From CALINF01 sp039990395 (GTDB taxonomy: Bacteria > Pseudomonadota > Gammaproteobacteria > Pseudomonadales > Halieaceae), in NCBI GenBank assembly GCA_039990395.1, contig JBDXFZ010000146.1, positions 62,001 through 126,000 on the forward strand: a DNA stretch of 64,000 nt, in the 5' to 3' direction. How positions within the stretch are numbered: position 1 is the stretch's first letter; each line of letters begins with the position of its first letter. Shown piece by piece: positions 53,973-62,429 of this stretch. The translations under genes and the position numbers were made by a program. The notes under the pieces were generated by a model, which saw only the letters and a list, made by a program, of their open reading frames with translations, had not been told where the DNA came from and ran no database searches.

Positions 53973-56348
53973 TCACGGCTTGCCCAGGGTTTCATCAAGC
54001 CAGGCGATCACCTCTTTCTTGAGCCCGGAGTAGCCCGTGGGTAGATGTCCGCCTTCGAACGTCACGTGTTTCTTTTGATTGTCAGGCGCGCCCAGCAGCT
54101 CAAAGAAGGGGACCTGTGCTGTCTCGTAGTTCTGGTTGAAGTCGTCTCGCCCGCCGATGAACAGCGTGGGCATTGTGACTCTGGGCAGGTAGTGCTGTAG
54201 CGTGATTTCAGGCGGCAGCGGGTAGGGCGGCAGGCCGGCAGACAGTATCATCGCCGTCGCGAAGCGAGACTCCACTGCAAGGATTATGGGGGCGCGGATG
54301 CCGCCGTAGCTTAACCCATGAAACGCGATCTTATCCTGTGCCATATCGTCACGGGTTGCCAGGTAGTCAAGGGTACGGCGCAAATCCTGGGTCTGCTCAA
54401 TAATCTCCTTGCGAACGGCCATCGGACCGCGCTGTTGTCGCACTTTGCGTTCAAACGTGCCTTTGTAGACAGGGTAGGCTACTGCGCGCCCCGTGCGCAG
54501 AAACGGCTCTACGCTCAGCAGGCTTGCTTGCTCGCTGTCATCCAGTAACACCGCATCGCCGCCCGGGAAGTGAACCACCACCTGGTAAGGCGGTTTAGAC
54601 GCAGTGGGGATAAAGAGTTGCAGAGTTATCCGTTCATCATCGTAAGGCGCATCGAATGATATTCGCTCACGACGCCAGGCCCGCTGAGAGCTGTCTACTT
54701 TTTCAATCTGAGTATTGAGCGGCGAGGGGTCGTAATCGAACTGGCGCGCAAATATTGCAAACGTTGTGTCGCTCACGGGGGTGATAGGAGCAGGTGCAAC
54801 ATATTCCAGGGCCGCCTGTAGTTCAGCCGCAATGGCCGTGTCTGCCTTGATTAGGCGAACGCCAAAACCAGCGCCACGATTCATCCCGGGTTGTGCATAC
54901 CAGTCCATATACGCGTATGAACTGTCGATCCACGATCCGCCCAGAAAGTGTCGCCCGGTGCCGCCCGGGTTCATGCACCATTCACCCACGTTACCGGCCA
55001 TATCTCGAGTGCCGTAGGGGCCAAGGCCGCCGTTTCCCACTGGCCAGGTGCCAGCGCTCTGGTAGTTGCTGGCGGTGATGATGTCGGCAAAATTCAGGTA
55101 CTGGTTACCACCTCTGCCGGATGCGCGCCACCAGTGAAACGCCGACGGGAGTTCCAGGCCGCGAAACCGCGCATAGGCAGCCGCTTCGAACCAACTGATT
55201 CCTTCTACCGGGTGATCGCCTTTATCCGTGGGGAAAGTTCCCAGCGACCAGGTGGACGGCCCGGGAAGACCTGTTGAATCGACAAAGGTTGACAGCATAG
55301 CCTCCGGGGTTAGCTCTTTCCCATCAATCTCCATCGGGTGCTGCCAGTACTCACGGCGCTCGTAGCCTCCGGCTTCCACAAACTCATGGTACTCCCTGTT
55401 GCTAACTTCGTTACGCTGTATCCAGAACCCAGGCAGCTCATGAGTCTTCCCCATGTAGCTAACCGGCCCTCGCGGTACGAATACCATGCCCGCCGGGGTG
55501 GCGCTCTCAGTGTGAAGCTGAAACGTCTCGGGGAACGGCAGTACGCTGGGTGCCACGTCCAGGTCCACGTACCCCGGCTTATGTATGTGGAAGCGGAGCT
55601 TAGTTAGTGGCAGCCTGATACCCTCTAACGGTGTTGTACCTAGCTCGACCCAATCTGACTCTTGAGCGTCGTAAGGCCCCACCATGAGGGTTGCGCCCGA
55701 GGGCTGGCTGTCCAGCGACACGGGAACAGTCAGGTCTAGCATCATCTGATTTAGCGAAGGGTCACCGACATGTTGAGCCAGTGCTTGTCGTGTTTTACTC
55801 CATGCGTCGAACACATCGGAATCCAACGCAGAACGAATATCGGGGAGAGTTTCACGGTACAGGATATCCTGCTCATCGGAGCGCAAACCTGCCCAGAGTA
55901 ATGTTATGACAATCGCTACAGCGAGGGCTCCCAGCCCGTATCGTTGTAACAAGTTACTCGACGGTTCCTGTTGAGGCGTATGAGCTGATCTTTCTGGAGA
56001 GTTTGGTTCAGGTGCCGCGATCTCGCGGTTCGGGGTTTCAACCTGAGACACTTCGCAAACCATCCGGTAGCCGCGCCGATGCTTGGTTTCTATATATCGA
56101 GGTGCTTGCGGATCGTCACCGAGTGCCTGGCGCAGTTCACTGATGGTCTGCGCTAGCACATTTGGCGACACGACGGTTCGACCCCAAACCTGGTCCATCA
56201 ACTGATCTCGGGTCATCAATTCTGGGGCATTTTTAAGGAGCACCTCGCATAGCTGGAAGGCCTGACGTCGCAGGGGTACCACACCATCGGAGCCTATGAG
56301 GGTCCCGGTGCGAGGATCGAGCGTGAATTCTCCAAAACAATAAGCCAT
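53973..56348 (-). CDS. ToxR-like regulator fused to PEGA, SUMF1 and hydrolase domains
   Basis: Starting at ATG 56348, the 791-residue protein has an OmpR/ToxR-type winged helix (about 1-98, ending ETKHRRGYRMVCEV), a membrane helix (about 138-155), a PEGA-like segment (about 210-270), a SUMF1-type domain (about 285-502) and a C-terminal alpha/beta hydrolase (about 560-791). The hydrolase shows Ser680 in GLSYGG, Asp735/736 in GGRDDFN and His768 in EGGHLP. The SUMF1 part has GGSWIDSSYAYMDWYAQP without the Cys pair of formylglycine-generating enzymes, so it is likely a binding or structural domain. One protein may sense at the periplasmic side and control transcription. The TTG at 56357 is an alternative start. 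Confidence 0.82.
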   Translation of the reverse strand: MAYCFGEFTLDPRTGTLIGSDGVVPLRRQAFQLCEVLLKNAPELMTRDQLMDQVWGRTVVSPNVLAQTISELRQALGDDPQAPRYIETKHRRGYRMVCEVSQVETPNREIAAPEPNSPERSAHTPQQEPSSNLLQRYGLGALAVAIVITLLWAGLRSDEQDILYRETLPDIRSALDSDVFDAWSKTRQALAQHVGDPSLNQMMLDLTVPVSLDSQPSGATLMVGPYDAQESDWVELGTTPLEGIRLPLTKLRFHIHKPGYVDLDVAPSVLPFPETFQLHTESATPAGMVFVPRGPVSYMGKTHELPGFWIQRNEVSNREYHEFVEAGGYERREYWQHPMEIDGKELTPEAMLSTFVDSTGLPGPSTWSLGTFPTDKGDHPVEGISWFEAAAYARFRGLELPSAFHWWRASGRGGNQYLNFADIITASNYQSAGTWPVGNGGLGPYGTRDMAGNVGEWCMNPGGTGRHFLGGSWIDSSYAYMDWYAQPGMNRGAGFGVRLIKADTAIAAELQAALEYVAPAPITPVSDTTFAIFARQFDYDPSPLNTQIEKVDSSQRAWRRERISFDAPYDDERITLQLFIPTASKPPYQVVVHFPGGDAVLLDDSEQASLLSVEPFLRTGRAVAYPVYKGTFERKVRQQRGPMAVRKEIIEQTQDLRRTLDYLATRDDMAQDKIAFHGLSYGGIRAPIILAVESRFATAMILSAGLPPYPLPPEITLQHYLPRVTMPTLFIGGRDDFNQNYETAQVPFFELLGAPDNQKKHVTFEGGHLPTGYSGLKKEVIAWLDETLGKP

Positions 56349-56504
56349 ACAAATCAAAGTGTTACACGATTTGATGAAAATTTCATAACTTCTTTAGCCT
56401 TTCTATAAGTCTTTCAAGAGGCTCACCGCCAAGCTCTGTCTCCAAGGTCTGTCCGCAAGTGACTGGCCGCAACGTAGAGACTGAATAATCCAATGGAGAA
56501 CATC

Positions 56505-57071
56505 ATGAAACTTCTGAACTTCCGCTATACCCAGGACCTGATCTTTGGCGCTGCACCGGTAGCCGTATACCTCCTCGCAGCAGTGCTGTTCACAGCAAAC
56601 GCATCGGCTAATTCGGGCTACGGCAAAGAGTTGCGTGGCGAGAACAAGGCAGTCCGTGCACAGCTGGCACTGCTCGAAAAAGTCACGGCTCCCTTCGCCA
56701 GCTATGACGTAGCGCAGGTGGCCGGCTGGAACGCCACCATCTCCGACTGCGTTGAATCACCTGCAGGTGGTATGGGTTATCACGTGGCCAATATGGCCGC
56801 GCTTGATGGTGCGCCCTTCGAGCTTAGTCTGCTGCGCCCCGAAGTACTTCTGTACGCACCGCTGGCAGACGGCTCTATGGAGTTTGTGGGCGTGGAGTAC
56901 ATCGTGCCATGGACACCAGACAACGCTTCGACGCCGCCGGTCATGCTCGGGCAGGAGCTGCAATATAATGAAGAGCAGCAAATCTGGGCGCTTCACGTGT
57001 GGATCGAAAAGCACAATCCCGCCGGTATTTTTGCGCCCTTCAACCCTGAAGTAAGCTGCCCCCTTCAATAG
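56505..57071 (+). CDS. Exported hypothetical protein
   Basis: ATG 56505 is chosen because GGAG lies six bases upstream; ATG 56493 overlaps that site. The 188-residue product has a signal (about residues 1-35, hydrophobic PVAVYLLAAVLFTANASA) and a soluble body with VSCPLQ at the end. I do not recognise it. It is divergent from the ToxR-like fusion gene, 156 bases away, which may regulate it. Confidence 0.65.
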   Translation: MKLLNFRYTQDLIFGAAPVAVYLLAAVLFTANASANSGYGKELRGENKAVRAQLALLEKVTAPFASYDVAQVAGWNATISDCVESPAGGMGYHVANMAALDGAPFELSLLRPEVLLYAPLADGSMEFVGVEYIVPWTPDNASTPPVMLGQELQYNEEQQIWALHVWIEKHNPAGIFAPFNPEVSCPLQ

Positions 57072-57100
57072 AGGGCGAGAAATATCACACAACCGTTTTG

Positions 57101-57120
57101 GGCTGACAGGGACGTCGGCC
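57101..57120 (+). terminator. Rho-independent terminator candidate
   Basis: GGCTGAC at 57101-57107 pairs with GTCGGCC at 57114-57120 (one G-U pair) around a six-base loop, followed by a pyrimidine tract TTCCTTCCC. It lies 30 bases after the exported-protein gene. Confidence 0.45.
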
Positions 57121-57191
57121 TTCCTTCCCAACTGCGCTAACGGGCAATTTAAGGGCTAATACGTGCGAAGAATGGAGTAGGGCCTAGTGCC

Positions 57192-57869
57192 CTAGAAACC
57201 ATAAAGTGCCTTAAGATGCGCCATGAAATTCGGGCGATCAGCGTCTGCGTCCGCACGAATCTGCTTCACATGGTCGCGTTCTTCCATGCGTGCGCAGTAG
57301 GCATCCAAGCCTGGTACTGCTGCCAGTGGATCCTTACCTAGAAACTTCAATCCAACGCCCCGCACAATGGGCAGGTTAAAGATGGCCGCTATATCTGCCA
57401 GAGTAAATTGCTCGCCATAGGCGTAGTGCTCAAAACTCGAGAGCGTGGCCAATGCAACTGCCGCCTTGTCGAGATTAGTGCCAACTTCTTCTAGGATTGC
57501 TGGATCAGGCTCTGTACCGAGTAACAGATTGGGTATCAGCCGGCGGGCCACAAGCTCAAAATAAAGTTCAATGAACTGTGACAGCTCCTGCACTTTCGCG
57601 ATACCAAAGGGTGTGGATGGTAACAACGAAGGTTGCGGGTGCGCTCGCTCGATATACTCCAAAATGGCGCGAGATTCACTGATAAAGCCTTCGCTCGTTT
57701 CAAGTGCCGGTACCTTTCCCAGTGGGCTTTTCTCAAGGTACTCTGGTTTGTAGTTTGGACCGACTCCCGTGTAAGACAACACTTCCTCAAATGGGATGCC
57801 CTTTTCCAAAAGCGCAAGCTTAGGAACGTTGTAGTAGTTGCTCGAAGAAAAACCGTGAAGCTTAATCAT
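57192..57869 (-). CDS. Glutathione S-transferase family protein
   Basis: The 225-residue protein has the GST thioredoxin-like N domain (MIKLHGFSSSNYYNVPKLALLEKG; PALETSEGFISESRAILEYIE about 53-73) and an all-helical C domain (about 85-215). It should conjugate or bind glutathione in the cytosol. Four genes on the same strand lie upstream; a shared transcript is possible but the gaps are 70 bases or so. Confidence 0.85.
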   Translation of the reverse strand: MIKLHGFSSSNYYNVPKLALLEKGIPFEEVLSYTGVGPNYKPEYLEKSPLGKVPALETSEGFISESRAILEYIERAHPQPSLLPSTPFGIAKVQELSQFIELYFELVARRLIPNLLLGTEPDPAILEEVGTNLDKAAVALATLSSFEHYAYGEQFTLADIAAIFNLPIVRGVGLKFLGKDPLAAVPGLDAYCARMEERDHVKQIRADADADRPNFMAHLKALYGF

Positions 57870-57939
57870 TTTTTGGTGTCCATTTTTTAGGTTCGATATA
57901 GATATTCAGTACTGTAGCGTTTCCGATAGTGTTGCTTTG

Positions 57940-58320
57940 TTAGCTGGGCTTAGCAACATACTTTAGTAGCATCGCTGCAGACAAAAACAAGATACCTACG
58001 ATATCAACAAAGAGTACCTTGCCGATTGCATCATTGTATCCACCCGTAACAAACACGAGCCACGCGAAGCCAACCATACTTACGCCACCCATAATCATTG
58101 CCGGCAATTGATAAAGCGGGTTGAAAGCTGAATAAAGAATGAATGCACCCAAAATCCCAAAAAGTAGGGCTCTATGGCGCAACAATATAGCAAGATCGTT
58201 GCCTGCAAGGGTAACGGAATATCCCGCCTCCAATCTTTGAGCAGATATCACACCCAAGACAGGAACCAGGTTTATTATTCCAACGATTACCAGACAGGCT
58301 GCAATTAATTTTCCAATCAT
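57940..58320 (-). CDS. Four-helix membrane protein, unknown
   Basis: The 126-residue protein has four helices and a central HRALLFGILGAFILYSAF motif. I recall such proteins being mis-labelled as phosphopantetheine adenylyltransferase in databases; there is no support for that enzyme here. Inner membrane, function unknown. Confidence 0.65.
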   Translation of the reverse strand: MIGKLIAACLVIVGIINLVPVLGVISAQRLEAGYSVTLAGNDLAILLRHRALLFGILGAFILYSAFNPLYQLPAMIMGGVSMVGFAWLVFVTGGYNDAIGKVLFVDIVGILFLSAAMLLKYVAKPS

Positions 58321-58390
58321 AAGATTCCTATTGGGCCCAACTCTACCCCGAAGCGAATATGTCTACGTTGGGGCGAGGAGGGGGCCGTGG

Positions 58391-58672
58391 CTATTCAAGG
58401 TCACAAATTCGGTAGTGTCTTTCTACATTGACTGTAATCCTTCCCCATTTAGAACTAGCCACGCGTTGCTGATGTAGTTCAAATGCGTCTCGAGAACAAA
58501 ACTCCTCGTAAACGTTAAAGCGATTATTACTCTCTGGGTCTTTGACGACACTAAAAGACGTACACCCTTTTTCCTGACGAGTTAACCGAATGTGCTCTTC
58601 AAGCGCCCTCGTCACTTCAACCAGGTCCGCGTCGGGAACAACGATATATCCTTCCAGGGCTACGCTCGGCAT
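58391..58672 (-). CDS. ABM-domain quinol monooxygenase-like protein
   Basis: The 93-residue protein fits the antibiotic-biosynthesis-monooxygenase fold: ALEGYIVVPDADLVEVTRALEEH, EKGCTSFSVVKDPESNNRF and VYEEFCSRDAFELHQQ. Members are small dimeric monooxygenases or stress proteins. Its end lies next to the lipoprotein gene and the lipoprotein stop overlaps the start of this gene (TGAATG), giving translational coupling. Confidence 0.78.
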   Translation of the reverse strand: MPSVALEGYIVVPDADLVEVTRALEEHIRLTRQEKGCTSFSVVKDPESNNRFNVYEEFCSRDAFELHQQRVASSKWGRITVNVERHYRICDLE

Positions 58673-59155
58673 TCATTTTTCTTCCGTGCCATCGAACTCA
58701 GCCTTAGCCTCTCGAACAAGATGCTTATACTCCGCTTGCGTGATTTCAGAGTGTGACAATTGCTCTTCTGCCTTATCCAGTTTTTGCCAGTACCGGAATT
58801 CAATAGCAGCTAATATGTATCCATATTTCTTTTCGGAAATTAGCTTCTTGGAAAACTGATCTTTGGCTGATTGCTGGGTCCACTTTTCTCCGTTAGGCGG
58901 CTCCGGAATTGTATAATCTTTGGCGAGAATAGATTCATCGGATATTCTGTACCCCTTATCTATATTCTCCTTTGCGCAAAGATACAGAATGTAGTCCACG
59001 GAATCTTGCGCGCCGTACCAGTGAAAATTGAAGTCAGCCGTACAAGCCCCGATTACATTTCCGTCTTTATCGAGAACATCTACCCGGCCCTGTGCACAGC
59101 CCAGTAGCAATGTGGACATAAACGTAAGACAGATTATTTTCGCTGATTTCTTCAT
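58673..59155 (-). CDS. Lipoprotein, unknown
   Basis: ATG 59155 (MKKSAKIICLTFMSTLLLGC) gives a lipoprotein signal with lipid-anchored Cys20. The 160-residue body has Trp/Tyr-rich and charged helical parts (FHWYGAQDSVDYILYLCAKEN, QLSHSEITQAEYKHLVREAK). No family is recognised. Its stop overlaps the start of the ABM gene, so the two are coupled. The in-frame ATG at 59185 would spoil the signal. Confidence 0.62.
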   Translation of the reverse strand: MKKSAKIICLTFMSTLLLGCAQGRVDVLDKDGNVIGACTADFNFHWYGAQDSVDYILYLCAKENIDKGYRISDESILAKDYTIPEPPNGEKWTQQSAKDQFSKKLISEKKYGYILAAIEFRYWQKLDKAEEQLSHSEITQAEYKHLVREAKAEFDGTEEK

Positions 59156-59381
59156 AGCACGTAACAGCCTACCCATACTAAGCATTACCTTAATAGACCA
59201 AGTTTTGATTTTTCACGAGCGTCCTCTCTCGAGCAAGATTAAGTATAACCAGAAGCGCCGCAATTGGGCGGAAGCGGGCGTTAGATAGTCTGGCTAGGCT
59301 CTCAAGAGTTTGTGTATGCTTGACCTCAAAGTGGAGATTCAAACTTCGGTCTGCGCATCAAGCCTCTGTTATCATCTCCTA

Positions 59382-61127
59382 ATGGCCCTTTATACAAAAC
59401 TAACCAGAGTCCCTCGCTGGCTTTGGGGAATCGCTCTCCTCATTCTTGCAAACGTGCCATTATTTTCTCCCATAAGAGCGCCAAAGTGGGATGCTTTCGA
59501 TGAGATGTGGAGCTATTTCAGATGGTTGGGTTCATCTAGTCGGCAGGGATATTTTCCAGATTTCTTTCCCAACGTTTTATCTGGGTATCCAATTGGCTCA
59601 AACATTCAAGCTGGAACCTACAATATAGTCTATCTTTTGGCGGCCTATATTTTCCCGGATAGCGTTGTATCCATAAAACTTATTTATCTCTTTAGCCAGT
59701 TCGCCATTCTTCTTCTCTGCTATGCATTGGGGCGCAGTTTTCTGCTTGATTCCTTTAGCAGCTTCTATCTTGGGCTTGCTATTACTGCTTCGGGCTTCGT
59801 TATTGGCCACGCAAGCCATTTTTCCTACTTGGCTACAGCTATTGGATTATTGGGAGGTCTTCTTTCGATCAGATTGGCTTTAGAGAATAAGTCTACTCTC
59901 GCATATTTGGTTGCTCTTTCAAGTGTCTACTACATGGCAACAGCAGGCTATCCAGCAAATATTATATTTGGCGGTCAGTGTCTTCTAATCTATTGGGTAT
60001 ATTTGTACTTCACTGCAGATGATCAGAGAAAGCCATTGCTTTGGGTGGCACTTGGCGTCACAACTGGTTTGATTCTGAGTGCGCCCTCAATATGGCATTT
60101 CGTGAATCTATTGCTTCTGTCAGATCGCGGAGCAGGGCTGACTGTGGACGAAGTCTTGGCTGGCTCATTACCCTCATATAGCCTCTTGAATTTTGTATTT
60201 CCAATCTGGCATATGAGATTCTTCGAGCCGACTATGGAGAGATTTCATCTGCTCTTTTTGGCCACCCCGCTAATTCTGTCTGCACTTTACTTCGGCATTC
60301 TGAGAGTGAGGATTGGGTTCATCGCTCTTATCCTCTTTCTTGCGGTCATAGTTACCATGCTGTCTCTTGGCAGTAACAGTCCGCTGCCTATTAGAGGCTG
60401 GCTGGCAGAAAATCTGTTTATCTACAGGGCAGGCCGCTTTCCCTCTGGAGAGCATAGGGGAGTTGCTCTGTTCTTGTTGGCTTTAGTTAGCGCCTTCGGT
60501 TTGCAGTGGTTTACGAGCGCTTGGCCAGCGAGCAAAAAATGGCTCATGGCATTGGTCGTCATCGATTTTCTAGTAGTTATGTACGGATTGGAGAATATGC
60601 GAATCTCGAAGTACCCCGAGAATAGCTGGGGTACCGTCGCAATGTACAAAGCGGAGTTTCTGCGAGAGGAGCAGTCAATAATAGACGCGCCGCGAGATTG
60701 CACCGCTGATGGAGAAATCGCGACTTTTACGGCGATCAGTCGGCAGTTAGAAATAGCACCCGAAAAATTCTACTGGAACGCATATACCTCGCTAAGAGTC
60801 GAGGGTTATGACGAAGAACGAGACATTGCAAAGAGGTTTATTTGTGGGCCATCCAGGTTATGGGACTATGATAAGGAAGAGCCCTATCAGTATTCTTTAG
60901 CAATATACTCACCGGGCTATATTAAGTTTCGCTTGGTCGGCGATGGAGCTAGCCACGCCACGAGGCTCATCTGGGCAGATGTTAATGATGGATTTTGGAA
61001 GCTAAGGATTAATGGTGAACGTGCTGAATTCATTCCAACAATAGCAAGCCTGCGAATGTTTATCGCAGAGCCAGGGGATGACATCGAAATGATTTATGAG
61101 GGTCCACTGAGTCGTATCTGGCGATAG
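59382..61127 (+). CDS. YfhO-like multi-pass membrane protein
   Basis: From ATG 59382 the 581-residue product has about ten to twelve helices. WDAFDEMWSYFRWLGSSSRQGYFPDFFPNVLSGYPIG near the start resembles the YfhO / membrane glycosyltransferase-like family, with acidic residues in the first periplasmic loop. It ends with a soluble beta-like domain (about 510-581). It may transfer sugar or modify a surface polymer; function is inferred. The region around it (about 58.6-61.3 kb) is AT-richer than its neighbours, which may mark acquired DNA. Start at 59310 is an alternative. Confidence 0.7.
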   Translation: MALYTKLTRVPRWLWGIALLILANVPLFSPIRAPKWDAFDEMWSYFRWLGSSSRQGYFPDFFPNVLSGYPIGSNIQAGTYNIVYLLAAYIFPDSVVSIKLIYLFSQFAILLLCYALGRSFLLDSFSSFYLGLAITASGFVIGHASHFSYLATAIGLLGGLLSIRLALENKSTLAYLVALSSVYYMATAGYPANIIFGGQCLLIYWVYLYFTADDQRKPLLWVALGVTTGLILSAPSIWHFVNLLLLSDRGAGLTVDEVLAGSLPSYSLLNFVFPIWHMRFFEPTMERFHLLFLATPLILSALYFGILRVRIGFIALILFLAVIVTMLSLGSNSPLPIRGWLAENLFIYRAGRFPSGEHRGVALFLLALVSAFGLQWFTSAWPASKKWLMALVVIDFLVVMYGLENMRISKYPENSWGTVAMYKAEFLREEQSIIDAPRDCTADGEIATFTAISRQLEIAPEKFYWNAYTSLRVEGYDEERDIAKRFICGPSRLWDYDKEEPYQYSLAIYSPGYIKFRLVGDGASHATRLIWADVNDGFWKLRINGERAEFIPTIASLRMFIAEPGDDIEMIYEGPLSRIWR

Positions 61128-61325
61128 AAAAATTGGATGCATCTATCAGTGAAAAGCTTGGATTCACCCTGCTGATACCGGGGGTGGCATATTTGGGTGT
61201 TGAGAAAGGCGCTACTTTTTAGTCGGTGCTCAGCCGAGTTATAAGTCTCAGGATATTTTTGAAAACGCCGGGCTCAGAAGGGCTCCGGCTATCGATTATA
61301 ATGAGTGCAATATTTAGAGCCTCAA

Positions 61326-61706
61326 TCAACGATGATGCTTCGCAAACCATTCATCTTCCTCGCCAGGCTCCGGCATTATCGCGCCAGCTTCCATCACCCA
61401 TTTGGCAACCACACCCATAAGCGATACCTTAATCTTTTCTCGTGTGATGTCAGCGGCTGACAAAATGGCATCTTCAATTCTTCCAATAATGCCATCCTTA
61501 ACTTCTTCTGAGCGCCCAGCCCGTATGGCCCCTAAAACTTCAACTGTACCCTCTGCCACATCGTCTGATTCAATATAAAAAACGTGGACAAATTCTTTAG
61601 GTGCTCCGGTGAGTCCGCAATGCGTATCAGTGATGGATTTGGCAACGCTCGCTTTCGTTGATTGGTCAAGCGCGTCGGTCTGAGTAAATACTCGATAAAG
61701 TGGCAT
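61326..61706 (-). CDS. Tautomerase-family protein
   Basis: The 126-residue product starts Met-Pro, so Pro1 after Met removal is the catalytic base of 4-oxalocrotonate-tautomerase-like enzymes. LYRVFTQTDALDQSTKASVAKSIT and the FVHVFYIESDDVAEG segment fit the fold. It is twice the size of a minimal tautomerase. It acts on keto-enol substrates in the cytosol. It follows another tautomerase-like gene by 19 bases, so the two may form an operon and a hetero-oligomer. Confidence 0.75.
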   Translation of the reverse strand: MPLYRVFTQTDALDQSTKASVAKSITDTHCGLTGAPKEFVHVFYIESDDVAEGTVEVLGAIRAGRSEEVKDGIIGRIEDAILSAADITREKIKVSLMGVVAKWVMEAGAIMPEPGEEDEWFAKHHR

Positions 61707-61725
61707 ATTCGTTTCTCCTGATAAA

Positions 61726-62052
61726 TTAGCTTAGTAAGCTATGGTCGAAGGCGCTGATCATGAGGTCGTTTTTGTGGCAGCCACCTTTCTCGACCCACAG
61801 GTCGTTGGTTGCAGCTAGAAGCCTGGTTCTGGTCTCATCTGGGGTGCCCTCTGGCACTATCAGCATTAGAAGTGAAGATTTTGACCCACTCTCGCCTGCA
61901 GAAAAGCCATTCCCCTCCAACACTTTTTTCCAGGTCACGTTGGCATCCATGTCTAGCACTTTCTTTACAACCTGCTGCGTTCCCAGCTCAAGTTCGCGCT
62001 CAATGGCTGGGTCAAACTGGTTCTCCTGAACCAAAAACTCACATTCAATCAT
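61726..62052 (-). CDS. Tautomerase-like small protein
   Basis: ATG 62052 (MIECEFLVQENQFDP) is preferred over GTG 62064 because a GAGAGA site precedes it. The 108-residue protein resembles tautomerase-superfamily proteins in layout (SLLMLIVPEGTPDETRTRLLAATNDLWVEKGG) but lacks the Met-Pro start, so Pro1 chemistry is absent. It may pair with the Met-Pro protein encoded downstream. Confidence 0.55.
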   Translation of the reverse strand: MIECEFLVQENQFDPAIERELELGTQQVVKKVLDMDANVTWKKVLEGNGFSAGESGSKSSLLMLIVPEGTPDETRTRLLAATNDLWVEKGGCHKNDLMISAFDHSLLS

Positions 62053-62429
62053 CTTCTCTCTCACTGTTTAGCTTTATCTACTTAACTCGCAACGACTGAG
62101 CTCTGGGTTTCTCCACGCTGCTCTTTGTTCGGTTGCTAGGGCAGGGTCGGTTAACAGGCTCAGGCCATTAGGTGACTGCTGATCAACTATATAACTGACC
62201 GATGGTCATTTCAAGTCTGAGCTCAATGCTCCAAGATTGCGTAGTAACTGATGCCCGGCAGTGTAGAGTGACCGAATGCATTCAGAACAAGGCAAGGTTC
62301 GGCTTTTAGCTGGCCTGTTGCGCAGGTTTTGTCTATAGAATTCCGTTAAGTTGGAATAGGCTTCTTGCTTGACGAGTAAATCATGTGCAGCATGCTGGTT
62401 TGACGTTATTCAAGGGTACGGTGAGATTA
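62053..62429. other. Divergent promoter region with a TetR-type palindrome
   Basis: No gene is supported in this gap between the tautomerase pair (minus strand) and the amide hydrolase (plus strand). It contains a perfect palindrome at 62196-62208. An AT-rich part at about 62330-62400 may hold the promoter of the hydrolase. Confidence 0.5.
62196..62208. promoter_or_regulatory. Palindrome TGACC-GAT-GGTCA, likely TetR-family operator
   Basis: TGACC at 62196-62200 and GGTCA at 62204-62208 form a perfect 13-base palindrome around a three-base spacer, the layout of many TetR-family operators. It lies between two divergent units. No TetR gene is in the window, so the regulator is probably elsewhere. 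Confidence 0.4.

Noticed and set aside
57940..58320. Phosphopantetheine adenylyltransferase label for the four-helix protein
   Set aside because: No nucleotidyltransferase HxGH motif; it is clearly a membrane protein.
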